A stretch of 64,000 nt of DNA from a virus, in IMG/VR virus record IMGVR_UViG_3300008954_000025, positions 1 through 64,000 of that record. One strand, 5' to 3'. How positions within the stretch are numbered: the stretch's first letter is position 1; each line of letters starts with the position of its first letter. The notes beneath the pieces were generated by a model. The model made no database searches. It was not told where the DNA came from and saw only the letters and a program-made list of their open reading frames with translations. This document shows positions 16,645-24,624 of the stretch, piece by piece. Both the position numbers and the translations under genes were made by a program.

Positions 16645-16998
16645 ATGGGTGCAGCCAAAAGCCAGCACATGGACGACTTCATCGGGGGCCTCAAGGACCT
16701 CGAGATCCAAAACCTCGTCGCCACGCAACAGCGCGGGCTCGGCATCCAGTTCGCCAAGGGCCAGTTCACGAAGACCGGCGGCGGCAACGAGACGGTCTCG
16801 CTCGGCGGCGACTTGGGCCTCACCGACATGGAGAACACCAGCTACCTGGCGCTCATGTTCGACCAGGCCAACGCCGTCGCCGTGCAGATCGGCACGACGC
16901 TCACCGTGGACGGCTTCGACACCGGCGCAGGGTTCGCGGGCGGCGAAACGATCGACGTCCTGATCATCGGCCAAATCGAAGACCACCCCGACCCGTAG
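16645..16998 (+). CDS. Small structural protein, possible capsid decoration
   Basis: The 117-residue protein follows the capsid gene with an excellent ribosome site (AAGGAGGAG). It has a short helical N-terminus (DDFIGGLKDLEIQNLV) and a beta-rich remainder (NETVSLGGDLGLTDMENTSY, AVAVQIGTTLTVDGFD). Position and strong translation signal suggest an abundant virion component such as a decoration protein. No family is recognised. Confidence 0.5.
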   Translation: MGAAKSQHMDDFIGGLKDLEIQNLVATQQRGLGIQFAKGQFTKTGGGNETVSLGGDLGLTDMENTSYLALMFDQANAVAVQIGTTLTVDGFDTGAGFAGGETIDVLIIGQIEDHPDP

Positions 16999-17016
16999 GC
17001 GAGCAGCGAGCTCTCC

Positions 17017-17025
17017 TGCTAAGGT
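17017..17025 (+). promoter_or_regulatory. Extended -10 promoter, leaderless geometry
   Basis: TGC-TAAGGT ends 6 bases before ATG 17032, the same geometry as before the genes at 172, 5962, 44135 and 61807. No Shine-Dalgarno lies between the -10 and the start. Confidence 0.4.
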
Positions 17026-17031
17026 GACACC

Positions 17032-17358
17032 ATGTCTGCGATCGGACTCAGGGGACACCAACCGCGCACGCGGCGGTTCACCGCGGCCGTTGCGCCAGCG
17101 ACCGCCGCAGACGCGATCGTGCGGCGCGACGCGCCGCAGGCGACGTCGCACCTCCAGATCCGGAACGAAGAGGCCGCAGGCGGCAACAGCCTGCGCGTCT
17201 ACTGGACCGAAGCGGACTTCGACGCCAACGCCAACTTCTTCACGATTCTGCCGGCCTCCGAGTACGAGGGGCCGGCCGAGGTGAAGGAGTTCTGGGTCCG
17301 GTCAGTCGGCGGAGCCATCGCCGGTGCGGTCGCCATCTTCTACACGCGAAGAGGCTAG
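17032..17358 (+). CDS. Small beta-rich virion-like protein
   Basis: The 108-residue protein has a basic N-terminus (RGHQPRTRRF) and a beta-rich body (SLRVYWTEADFDANANFFTIL, GPAEVKEFWVRSV) ending FYTRRG. Its composition resembles small phage accessory or fibre-base modules. It begins the run of fibre-like genes and is preceded by a leaderless promoter candidate. No specific function is recognised. Confidence 0.45.
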   Translation: MSAIGLRGHQPRTRRFTAAVAPATAADAIVRRDAPQATSHLQIRNEEAAGGNSLRVYWTEADFDANANFFTILPASEYEGPAEVKEFWVRSVGGAIAGAVAIFYTRRG

Positions 17359-17360
17359 CA

Positions 17361-18119
17361 GTGGGCATCTCAGAGTCGACAACTGGCGGCGGCGGCGTAG
17401 CGACTGAAGCGCTCGACGAAGGCGTCGCGATTGCCGGGACTGACAGCACGCTGAACTTCACCGGCGCCGGCGTCACGGCGACTCAGGACGGCGGAGACCC
17501 CAACCAGGTCAACGTCGACATTCCCGGAGCGGCTGGCGCCGATCATGGCGCGCTGGTCGGGCTGGGGGATGACGATCACACTCAGTATCTTCTGGCCGAC
17601 GGTACCCGTGCGCTGTCCGGGGCGATGGACTTTGGTGGTGTTGCCCACACCAACCTGCTGAGCATCGCGATTACCAACGGCGGGCTGGCTGGCATCGTCC
17701 GCGGTATCGCCGACGCCGTGGAGATCGGCTCGACGTCGGCGCATGCGACGAGGCTCCTGGTCGCCAACGCGACCAAGCTCCAGGTCAACGCCTCGGTCCT
17801 GTCGCTGACCAGCATCGGCATCCGCGAGGAGCGGGTCGCCTTCGGTGCAGGCGCCAACGCGATTGCGGTCACGCAGTCGATCGTGGGCAAGACCGCCATC
17901 ACGGGCGGCGGCGATACGATGACGCTGCCCGCACCGGCGACGGCCGGCGACGGCTGGACGTGCTCGATCACGGACGAGAGCGGTGGCGCCGGTACGGACC
18001 ACATCACGGTCGACGTCTCGGGCGGCGGGACCATCAGCGGGCAGGCGTCCGTCGACATCACCGAAGACTACGGCTCGCTGACCGTCTACTGCGACGGCAG
18101 CAACTACTTCATCCGGTAG
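17361..18119 (+). CDS. Fibre-like protein with DDDHTQYLLADG motif
   Basis: The 252-residue protein starts at GTG 17361. Near residue 65 it carries DHGALVGLGDDDHTQYLLAD, a short motif seen in many phage fibre and appendage proteins around a turn between beta-strands. The rest is a low-complexity beta-rich shaft (VEIGSTSAHATRLLVANATK) and a small C-terminal beta domain (SLTVYCDGSNYFIR). It is probably a head or tail fibre. Host-receptor binding is an inference from the fold type. Confidence 0.6.
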   Translation: MGISESTTGGGGVATEALDEGVAIAGTDSTLNFTGAGVTATQDGGDPNQVNVDIPGAAGADHGALVGLGDDDHTQYLLADGTRALSGAMDFGGVAHTNLLSIAITNGGLAGIVRGIADAVEIGSTSAHATRLLVANATKLQVNASVLSLTSIGIREERVAFGAGANAIAVTQSIVGKTAITGGGDTMTLPAPATAGDGWTCSITDESGGAGTDHITVDVSGGGTISGQASVDITEDYGSLTVYCDGSNYFIR

Positions 18120-18128
18120 GAGGCAACA

Positions 18129-18374
18129 ATGGCACGCGACAGGATCAACCTCGGCCGCACGGCCACTCCCGCAGGCGGTAGCTACATCGACATCGTCGGG
18201 ACGTCGGCGCAGTTCGATGGCGAGAACAACCTGGTGTCCTTGTCGGTTCGGTTCACGCTCGGTGCCGACCCGACCGAGTACGAGTCGACGACCTTCGCAC
18301 CCGGCACTTCGATGAATCAGCTCAGGCAGGAAGTTAGGCGGGTCGCCAAGCTCGCTGCGGAGGCGCTCGGATGA
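18129..18374 (+). CDS. Small virion-like protein, 81 residues
   Basis: Preceded by TAGGAGG, which combines the upstream stop and the ribosome site. The protein has a beta N-terminus (SYIDIVGTSAQFDGENNLVS) and a helical end (MNQLRQEVRRVAKLAAEAL). It sits between two fibre-like genes and overlaps the next start by 4 bases. No family is recognised. A small chaperone or cap for the neighbouring fibre is possible. Confidence 0.45.
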   Translation: MARDRINLGRTATPAGGSYIDIVGTSAQFDGENNLVSLSVRFTLGADPTEYESTTFAPGTSMNQLRQEVRRVAKLAAEALG

Positions 18375-18709
18375 CCTACCTCGTCCCGGCACCAGCGACG
18401 ATGGTCGCGCCGTCCATCACGTCGGTCACGGGCACCGTCGAGACGTGGGTCGGCTCGGTCTACTTGCCGGTCCGCACGATCCCAACGATCCGCGCCTTCA
18501 TGGGCGAAGAGACAGCAGCCCACGATGCCTCGCTGCGTATTCGTCGTGACGCCGACGCGAGCATTCTGACGACGCTGACCTCTGGCGCGCTGCCGGCCGG
18601 AGTCACCGGCACGGACGTCGCGGTCGCGAACGCGGATTGGTACCACCTATATCTGTTCACGGACGACGCCGCCGGGGTGGCAATTTGCACCGGCGTGCGG
18701 TTCGAGTGA
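18371..18709 (+). CDS. Beta-sandwich virion module, intact paralog of the split gene
   Basis: The 112-residue protein reads as a small jelly-roll: ETWVGSVYLPVRTI, GEETAAHDASLRIRRDAD, ILTTLTS, then WYHLYLFTDDAAGVAICTGV. The same protein recurs, broken in two, at 22150-22302 and 23718-23819, so this copy serves as the reference for that disruption. It is likely a virion surface module by fold and neighbourhood. ATG 18371 overlaps the upstream stop (ATGA). Confidence 0.55.
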   Translation: MTYLVPAPATMVAPSITSVTGTVETWVGSVYLPVRTIPTIRAFMGEETAAHDASLRIRRDADASILTTLTSGALPAGVTGTDVAVANADWYHLYLFTDDAAGVAICTGVRFE

Positions 18710-18721
18710 GGAAGAAGACTG

Positions 18722-19720
18722 ATGCCTGACCTGGAAAAAAGCTGGACCCACTCGATGGACGTCGATGTAACCGGCGCGAGCGCAGTGTTGACCGGCGCCG
18801 GTTGGGCTATCGCGTTCAAAGATCTGATGCTCGACACAGTCGAAGCGGACGGCGGCGAGTGGACGATCGAAGGCTGTAGCGACGGCGTCTCGGTCGACGC
18901 GACCGACCGTTGGGGCAGTGACACGAGCAAAGTGGTCTGGGACACGGCAGGCAACAACCACTCCTGGATCGAGCTGTCGAAGACGTATAGAGGCACCACG
19001 TACTACGTGATCCTGGACTGCGCCAACACCGACGGTGAGACCGTCACGGTCGTGTTCAGCCACACCGCCCCGTCAACCGGCGGCACGATCACGAATCGGC
19101 CGACCACGGCGGGTGCTTCGGCGTACACGTACACCGAGAAGGCCATCGACCACACTGGCGGACAGACCATGTATTTCCATGGCGGCAGGAATGAAGACGG
19201 TGGCTACTGGGTCTCGTCGGGCCGCACCGGACTCGACAACCTACCGCTGGCGTTCGTCTTCGCGACCTTGGAGACTCCGAGGACGAACATCGCCGATCCA
19301 TATGCGGTGTGGTTCGGCATCAAATACACCGAGGCGGTCAACGGCTCCTGGGAGCTGAACGACGCCGCCAACGGGTTGGCGGATGACACCAACTTCGGCA
19401 TGTTCGATGAGACGGGTGGGACCGACGCGGACGGGTGGGAGTCCTGCCCGGGGTACACGGCGCACCAGCATATCACCACGAACTCGCCAGCTTGCGCGGC
19501 CTTCCCGGCTGGCGGAGACGTGGTGGACGGTAGTTGGCCGACACTCCCTGTCCACATTTTCAATGGCGATGCCAACCAGTATGCGCTGCGAGGGCGCTGG
19601 GCCGACGTGTATCAAACTTCCGACGAGAGTCAGCTCGGCGGTGCGCCGACGGGCGGCCCCTTCACCCATATCGTCTGCGGCCATTTGGCGTTGCCCGCGG
19701 ACGCGGAGCCGACGCACTGA
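18722..19720 (+). CDS. Fibre or surface protein, 332 residues
   Basis: The protein is rich in Thr, Gly, Asp and Trp, with a beta-sandwich pattern throughout (WTHSMDVDVTGASAVLTGAG, TTYYVILDCANTDGETVTVV). The C-terminal half has NEDGGYWVSSGRTGLDNLP and GWESCPGYTAHQH. It lies in the fibre operon and is coupled to the next gene (TGATG). It could be a head fibre or receptor-binding protein. No enzyme motif is visible. Confidence 0.5.
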   Translation: MPDLEKSWTHSMDVDVTGASAVLTGAGWAIAFKDLMLDTVEADGGEWTIEGCSDGVSVDATDRWGSDTSKVVWDTAGNNHSWIELSKTYRGTTYYVILDCANTDGETVTVVFSHTAPSTGGTITNRPTTAGASAYTYTEKAIDHTGGQTMYFHGGRNEDGGYWVSSGRTGLDNLPLAFVFATLETPRTNIADPYAVWFGIKYTEAVNGSWELNDAANGLADDTNFGMFDETGGTDADGWESCPGYTAHQHITTNSPACAAFPAGGDVVDGSWPTLPVHIFNGDANQYALRGRWADVYQTSDESQLGGAPTGGPFTHIVCGHLALPADAEPTH

Positions 19721-19989
19721 TGCCTAACATGTACAACGACAACCACTGGGCGAGCACGCCGCTCAACATGCGGCAGTCGTCGGCGAGCGTTCGGTTACTG
19801 TCGACCGATCCAACGGGTGGCGGCTCGACGACGACGTACCACATGCGCGGTTGGGATGATGGCGGCGCACGTTGGGTAACGTGGACCAGTACGGACACAC
19901 CAGACACCAGCCCGGCCAGCGGCGACACCACGCCGAATTGGTCGGGGAGCCTGTCCGCGCCGCACGTCAGTTACACGGTCGTCGCGTGA
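19720..19989 (+). CDS. Small virion-like protein, 89 residues
   Basis: ATG 19720 shares a base with the upstream stop and its own stop overlaps the next GTG (GTGA). The sequence is Ser/Thr/Trp-rich (SSASVRLLSTDPTGGGST, GARWVTWTSTDTPDTSP), typical of small beta-structured phage modules. It may form part of the fibre built by its neighbours. No family is recognised. Confidence 0.45.
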   Translation: MPNMYNDNHWASTPLNMRQSSASVRLLSTDPTGGGSTTTYHMRGWDDGGARWVTWTSTDTPDTSPASGDTTPNWSGSLSAPHVSYTVVA

Positions 19990-21404
19990 CCCGGCGGCCC
20001 ATCGAGGACTTCTGGCAGGTCCCGGACGGTGACGACTACGCGCCGGCTTTCGAGCGGGCGCAGCAGTCCATCCCTCCCGACGCACACATCGAGCTGGCCT
20101 TCAAGCCGAAGCTCTATCGGTGTTCGCGGAAGGTCGACCTGTATCGAGGCGTCGCGCTGATCGGACTGGAGTCTGTCGTTGGCGTGAAGGGCGACGCGAC
20201 TCCGCAAGGCGGGTTGCAAGCCGTCCCGACGCTGCACTTCGACAACCACAGCGTCGGCCTCGAGATCCACTATCCGGGGACGTACCTCCCAGAGCCCGAG
20301 GCGCGCGGCACCGTGACGATGCGGAACCTGGTCATCCACGGCTCAGGGCACATGTCCGGTCTCGACTTGCATGGCATCGTTGTCCACAACAGGCCCGTCC
20401 TCGACGGCATCACCGTCCGCGAGTTCGGCGGCGACGGGATCTATGCGTATTGCACGAGCCAAGTTCTTCCTGGCGGCGACGAGAACCCCGGCAACTGCAG
20501 CTTGATGAAGCTGACGAATGTTCGTCTGTACTTCAACGGCAACCGTGGTTTGTATCTCAACGGCGCCGACGCCAACGGCGGCGTGTTCGTCGGGCTCGAC
20601 GCCAACGCCAACGGGAAGGCCATGCCCGCTGGCGAGGCTGTTCAGATCTACGACTCGTCCTTCCTCGGGAACGTCTATATTGGCTTCCACATCGGCGGGA
20701 ACCAGTTCGGCGGACGTCCGTTCGTCACGGACAACGCGAACGCGCGGTGCCTGCTCCTCGGTTGTTACGTCGAGGGCATCGACGGGCTGTACATGGTCCC
20801 GCCGGCGATGTCGATCGGCGGCTTCTGCGGACCGCAAGAAGGCGCGACGACGCACGTCGACTCCGACCTGAACGGGTTGCTTCGGGTGAAGCCGGGCGTC
20901 ACGTGTATGAACCCGATGGGAGACAACACCATCGAGACGCGCCTCGGCTCGGCCAAGATCGGCAACGTCGCGCTGGAGCTGCTCGTCGACCAGTCGAAGA
21001 CTCAGCGCCTCCACTTCGCGCGCAAGAACCCCGGCTGGTGGGAGTTCATCGATTCCAACGCTGCAACCCTGATTGCATTCGCAGTGTCAACTGCGCTTGC
21101 GGCCGAGGGCCGTGGCCAGTTCTGGATGCCGAATGGCTTCTACTTCGGCGGCAGCGGTTCACCTCGCGGTAAGCAGCGGACCGAGCTGCGCGGCGGCATC
21201 GAGGTCGTCGTCACCGAGCTGGGCGGCGCCGTTCGTGCTGAGGGCTACGCCACGGCACCACCGCACGCTGGCGACTGGAAGCCTGGTGATAAGATCTGGA
21301 ACGCGGCGCCGACCGTCGGCGCCGTTACAGGCTGGGTCTGCACGGCGGCGGGCTCGCCTGGGAAGTGGGCGTCGCTAGGCACTGTCGGACCCGAGGAGCC
21401 CTAG
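19986..21404 (+). CDS. Right-handed beta-helix fibre or tailspike-like protein
   Basis: The 472-residue protein has a pectate-lyase-like beta-helix pattern in residues about 95-260: repeated short strands with Asn ladders (TMRNLVIHGSGHMSG, LDGITVREFGGDGIYAY, GLYLNGADANGGVFVGLDAN). Many phage tailspikes of this fold cut host polysaccharide. No clear catalytic set is visible, so binding only is possible. The C-terminus has GDKIWNAAPTVGAVTGWVCT and PGKWASLG, a module common at fibre ends. The start is GTG 19986. Confidence 0.6.
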   Translation: MTRRPIEDFWQVPDGDDYAPAFERAQQSIPPDAHIELAFKPKLYRCSRKVDLYRGVALIGLESVVGVKGDATPQGGLQAVPTLHFDNHSVGLEIHYPGTYLPEPEARGTVTMRNLVIHGSGHMSGLDLHGIVVHNRPVLDGITVREFGGDGIYAYCTSQVLPGGDENPGNCSLMKLTNVRLYFNGNRGLYLNGADANGGVFVGLDANANGKAMPAGEAVQIYDSSFLGNVYIGFHIGGNQFGGRPFVTDNANARCLLLGCYVEGIDGLYMVPPAMSIGGFCGPQEGATTHVDSDLNGLLRVKPGVTCMNPMGDNTIETRLGSAKIGNVALELLVDQSKTQRLHFARKNPGWWEFIDSNAATLIAFAVSTALAAEGRGQFWMPNGFYFGGSGSPRGKQRTELRGGIEVVVTELGGAVRAEGYATAPPHAGDWKPGDKIWNAAPTVGAVTGWVCTAAGSPGKWASLGTVGPEEP

Positions 21405-21407
21405 ACC

Positions 21408-22382
21408 GTGGGGCTCAAGAAGCCCGGGGCCGTCACCACGGACACGGCCAATCAGTTCGCCGGCGCGGATGACAAAGCCGTCCCGGTCTCGGCGGACCGG
21501 TTGCTGCTCGAAGACTCGGCGGCAGGCGAGCCCCTCGCCGTATCTTCACTGGATGGCCTCGATCCGGAGCAGCGGGCGATCGAGCTCGGCAATCGCCTCC
21601 GAATCCGTTCGCCGGGCCTCGCTAAGGAGCTTCACGACGTCAGCCTGCGCCAGCTCGAGGACGAAGATCGGCGGAAGTCCGGGCTGGAGGCGAAAGCGTC
21701 CGGTCTCCTCCAAGCGGTCGGTATCTCGCTCGCGCTCCTCACCGCGTTTGGCGGCGCGATCATCATCAAACCCGAGTTCGTCGCAGCCCTCGGCTCCGCT
21801 GCCTGGTTCGTTCGATTCCTACTCCTCGCGGCGGTACTCGCCGGTATAGGGGCGGCGACCTGCGCTCTGCTCGCGCTCAAGGTGACGGAGTACCGCACGC
21901 TCCGCGACGAGGACGTGTTTAACGAGGAGTCTCTGCACGAAGCCGATTCCGCCTACAAATCAGACCAACCAGACACGGACAGGAACTCCGTCGCTTACTA
22001 CCACCGCTACATGACCATCGCCCACTGGCGGATCTACTGGTACGTCTTCGGGCTTCACAAGAAGAAAGCGAAGATCGTACGGTACGGCCAGCTGTGCTTC
22101 TTCGCGTTGCTCGTGTCGTTTGTGCTTCTCGCTGGGATGGTGATCCTGGGTGACGGAGACGCTGGTCGGAGCTGTGAAGCTGCCGCTGAACGCCAGCACG
22201 TCGATCGCGGCGTGGCTCGGCGAAGAGACCGGCACCTACGACGCGAACCTTCGGATCCGGAAGGCGAGCGACGCGACGGTCTTGACGACCTTGACTGCGT
22301 CCACCGCGATCAGCATGCTCACGTCCTCGCGCAGCTCGAATCGTATAGCTCCAGAGAATACGGCGCCGGAGGCGTAAGATGA
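21408..22382 (+). CDS. Chimeric membrane protein: fibre-type head, three membrane spans, out-of-frame tail
   Basis: Residues 1-50 (DDKAVPVSADRLLLEDSAAG) look like a phage fibre N-terminal module. Residues 55-95 are charged and helical. Membrane spans follow near 98-120 and 132-157, then a soluble segment, and a third span near 226-248. This layout recalls SLATT or Pycsar-type membrane effectors, by pattern only. From about residue 250 the frame reads through a remnant of the gene related to 18371 in the wrong frame (RSCEAAAERQHVDRGVARRR), so the native end was probably near 22150. A host-interaction role is speculative. Confidence 0.45.
   Translation: MGLKKPGAVTTDTANQFAGADDKAVPVSADRLLLEDSAAGEPLAVSSLDGLDPEQRAIELGNRLRIRSPGLAKELHDVSLRQLEDEDRRKSGLEAKASGLLQAVGISLALLTAFGGAIIIKPEFVAALGSAAWFVRFLLLAAVLAGIGAATCALLALKVTEYRTLRDEDVFNEESLHEADSAYKSDQPDTDRNSVAYYHRYMTIAHWRIYWYVFGLHKKKAKIVRYGQLCFFALLVSFVLLAGMVILGDGDAGRSCEAAAERQHVDRGVARRRDRHLRREPSDPEGERRDGLDDLDCVHRDQHAHVLAQLESYSSREYGAGGVR
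22150..22377 (+). pseudogene. Left fragment of a split copy of the gene at 18371
   Basis: The frame from 22150 reads VTETLVGAVKLPLN, GEETGTYDANLRI, ATVLTTLTAS. This matches residues of the 18371 protein (TVETWVGSVYLPV, GEETAAHDASLRI, SILTTLTS) up to about base 22302. Its own 5' end is missing and the frame then runs into unrelated sequence. The matching C-terminal part reappears at 23718, beyond the methyltransferase gene. Confidence 0.7.
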
Positions 22383-22407
22383 ACTCCGAGCGGTCGTCGG
22401 AGCGTTC

Positions 22408-23718
22408 GTGAAGCTGACGGACAAGGAGTGCGAAGCGATCCTCCGCGAATACGAGCTAGTCGCTGCCGAATCACGTGTCGGCGAACACGAGAAATCCGTC
22501 GTGCCCAACGAGGACGCTGTTGGGATCCCCAACCACTTCTCCGCCCGCCTTAGCGAGCTCGACATGCGAATGGTCCATGCGGTTCCCGAAGGCGGCAACT
22601 GGAAAGACATCCCAGAGTCGATCCCGTCGAAGCGACTCGATCAGATCCGAGAGAGCTTCAAGCGTGGTGAAGGCAGCCGCTCGACCTACTATGGGCGCCT
22701 GCGACACGACATGCCGTCGTATACGATCAACACGTACTTCAATCGCCCTGGCAACGGTTGCCATATCCACCCCAGCCAAGCTCGCGTCCTCTCGCAGCGC
22801 GAAGCAGCTCGGCTACAGAGCTTCCCCGATAGATTTCGATTTGTGGGCCCTCAGGGCATCGTCAATAAGCAGATCGGGAACGCGGTCCCCCCACTGCTGG
22901 CCTTCCAGATCGCGGGCCAGCTCGGCTCGCCTGGGGTCTTCGTCGACCTCTTCTCCGGAGCTGGTGGTATGGGGCTCGGGTTCAGCTGGGCTGGCTGGCA
23001 GCCCCTTGTTGCAAACGACATCGAATCGAGGTTCCTCGAAACATACAGCCAGAATGTCCATGACAGCGTGGTCCTCGGAAGTATCACCGACCCTGTCGTA
23101 CGTGCGGAGATCATCGAACGTGCGCAGACGTTGCGCGAGAAGCATCCCGACAAGCCGTTTTGGATTCTTGGCGGCCCCCCCTGCCAAGGGTTCTCCACGG
23201 CGGGGCACAAGCGCTCGATGAAGGATCAGCGTAACCACTTGTTCTGGGACTACTGCAAGGTGCTCAAGGAGCTTCGTCCGGATGGCTTCGTGTTCGAGAA
23301 CGTGACCGGTCTTCTGAACATGCAGAAGGGCAAGGTCTTCGAGATGGTCAAGGAGGCATTCAAGTCCCTCATGCCGAAGGTCGATGGCTGGCTGCTGTCG
23401 GCCGACGAGTTCGCCGTCCCCCAACGCCGGAAGCGGGTGTTCTTGATCGGCACGGTCGACCCAGATCATGAGGTTCGCCAGCCCCAACGGCTCACGACCT
23501 GTGAATCCAACGGTGAACTCTTCAGTGAGAACGAGCGCGCCGTGTCAGTCGGTGAAGCCATCGAGGATCTACCTGCGCTGAAGGCGAGCCAAGACGGCTC
23601 GGACTTGGCATACGATAGTCCGCCGAAGACGACCTATCAGGCATTCATGCGTGGTCGAATCGGTCCCGCTGAGTTTCTCGAGAGTGTAACCCGCTCCCGC
23701 GGCTGGAGCGAGGAGTGA
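22408..23718 (+). CDS. DNA cytosine-C5 methyltransferase, circularly permuted
   Basis: The 436-residue enzyme would transfer a methyl group from SAM to cytosine in a DNA target. Motifs are permuted: target-recognition-like region at about 40-125, motif IX (REAARLQSFPD) near 131, motif X (QIGNAVPP) near 155. Then come motif I (DLFSGAGG) near 180, catalytic PCQG of motif IV near 258, ENVTG (VI) near 297 and QRRKR (VIII) near 339. GTG 22408 lies at the end of a 10-codon mini-frame (ATG 22379) that overlaps the upstream stop. GC is lower than in the neighbours, for example 35 of 60 bases at 22441-22500. The gene interrupts a virion gene, so it probably arrived by transfer. It may protect phage DNA from host restriction. 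Confidence 0.85.
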   Translation: MKLTDKECEAILREYELVAAESRVGEHEKSVVPNEDAVGIPNHFSARLSELDMRMVHAVPEGGNWKDIPESIPSKRLDQIRESFKRGEGSRSTYYGRLRHDMPSYTINTYFNRPGNGCHIHPSQARVLSQREAARLQSFPDRFRFVGPQGIVNKQIGNAVPPLLAFQIAGQLGSPGVFVDLFSGAGGMGLGFSWAGWQPLVANDIESRFLETYSQNVHDSVVLGSITDPVVRAEIIERAQTLREKHPDKPFWILGGPPCQGFSTAGHKRSMKDQRNHLFWDYCKVLKELRPDGFVFENVTGLLNMQKGKVFEMVKEAFKSLMPKVDGWLLSADEFAVPQRRKRVFLIGTVDPDHEVRQPQRLTTCESNGELFSENERAVSVGEAIEDLPALKASQDGSDLAYDSPPKTTYQAFMRGRIGPAEFLESVTRSRGWSEE

Positions 23719-23819
23719 TGTCTGGAACCAACGTGCCCGCCGCGGCGTGGTATGAGCTGTACCTCTATGCGAGCCATGCCGACGGGACCGCGATCTGCAG
23801 CGGGGTCATCTTCGAGTAA
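23718..23819 (+). pseudogene. Right fragment of the split virion gene
   Basis: ATG 23718 overlaps the methyltransferase stop (TGATG) and encodes 33 residues: GTNVPAAAWYELYLYASHAD then TAICSGVIFE. This aligns with the C-terminus of the 18371 protein (GTDVAVANADWYHLYLFTDD, VAICTGVRFE). It still has a start and stop and could be translated as a short peptide, but it lacks the rest of the fold. Its TAA overlaps the next ATG. Confidence 0.7.
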
Positions 23820-24067
23820 TGCCTGAGGCGGCCATTGCGGCGCTCCGCTCGGTGTGGCCGCTCGTCGTGGCGACGCTGGCGATCGTCCTGAGTGTAGGCG
23901 CCGCGATCGGCTGGTGGCTCGTCCACCGGGGCGAGGCCACCAACGACGCGAGGCTCCGCGCAGAGCGCCGCGCCCGGATCCGCGAGGTCTTGGTCGCGTT
24001 CGATGTCCCGCGCGATCGCCGGGATGCCTGCATCGACGCGCTCGAGCGTCTTATGGCATCGTGGTGA
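23819..24067 (+). CDS. Small N-terminally anchored membrane protein
   Basis: ATG 23819 overlaps the stop of the split gene (TAATG). The 82-residue protein has one long membrane span (WPLVVATLAIVLSVGAAIGWWLV, about residues 13-35), then a charged helical tail with paired Arg (LRAERRARIREVL). It may be a phage membrane factor, but distance from the lysis genes makes a holin role unlikely. Function unknown. Confidence 0.5.
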   Translation: MPEAAIAALRSVWPLVVATLAIVLSVGAAIGWWLVHRGEATNDARLRAERRARIREVLVAFDVPRDRRDACIDALERLMASW

Positions 24068-24070
24068 CCT

Positions 24071-24304
24071 GTGCCGCACCCGTTCGTCCACGAACACGCG
24101 CCGACAATCAAGGACGTAGCGAAAATTCTCAACGTCAATGAAAGGACCGTCTATCGGCCGGTCCAACGGGGCGAGCTTCCGGCGTTCAAGGTGGCCGGTG
24201 CCTGGCGCTTGCTCGCCGGCGACGTCGACCGCTGGATCGACTCACAGAAGGCCGTCACGGCCGACGAGGCTGGTCGGATCACAAGCAAGGCGACCAATGG
24301 CTGA
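24071..24304 (+). CDS. Excisionase/MerR-type helix-turn-helix protein
   Basis: The 77-residue protein matches the short DNA-binding domain of the excisionase family: TIKDVAKILNVNERTVYRPV (helix-turn-helix), GELPAFKVAGAWRLLAGDVD (wing) and WIDSQK. In standard members the helix-turn-helix residue after VYR is often basic; here it is Pro-Val, which is unusual. Such proteins act as transcription or architectural factors. No integrase is nearby, so regulation is more likely than excision. It overlaps the next start by 8 bases. Confidence 0.6.
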   Translation: MPHPFVHEHAPTIKDVAKILNVNERTVYRPVQRGELPAFKVAGAWRLLAGDVDRWIDSQKAVTADEAGRITSKATNG

Positions 24305-24615
24305 CATCATGCCGGCGCATCAACGGTCCGCGCTCATGAAGCGAGGCCGCCCAGCTCGTCCACGCCGCCGGTGAGTCCGCCCCCGGCGACCTCCCAGCAG
24401 GAACCCACGCCGTCGTTCTCGCAGCAGACGACGCGCAGCTGTCTGCGCTCCGGGACCGACTGGAGCGTCGAGGCGTACCTCATCGTGCCGTCATCGAGGG
24501 CGATGGTGCTCACGCAGGACAGCTACTTGCGGTTGGTCTAGCGCCCGCGCCCAAGCGCGCCGTGCAGCGTCACGTGAGCAGCCTGCCGCTATTGTGGAGG
24601 CGCCAGACGACCTAA
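24297..24615 (+). pseudogene. Peptidyl-tRNA hydrolase 2-like gene needing a +1 frameshift
   Basis: ATG 24297 overlaps the HTH gene stop and gives MADIMPAHQRSALMKRG, then quickly stops at 24374. Shifting +1 near 24348 opens AQLVHAAGESAPGDLPAG, HAVVLAADDAQLSALRDRLE, VIEGDG and LLAVGLAPAPKR up to TAA 24613-24615. This is the order of a phage-type Pth2 domain (AQ..HA near the start, a central strand, a late GLAP). No usable start codon begins the second frame. It may be a decayed gene, a programmed frameshift, or a one-base error in the GGCCGCCC run. Pth2 releases peptides from stalled peptidyl-tRNA. Confidence 0.5.
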
Positions 24616-24624
24616 CTAACTTCT

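Noticed and set aside
15006-16838. 610-codon minus-strand frame under the capsid gene
   Set aside because: It spans the capsid gene and its hairpin, has no coherent protein pattern and no start signals.
5637-24304. Lysogeny module (LexA-like and excisionase-like genes)
   Set aside because: No integrase, attachment site or repressor-divergent promoter pair was found. The HTH proteins can be ordinary regulators.
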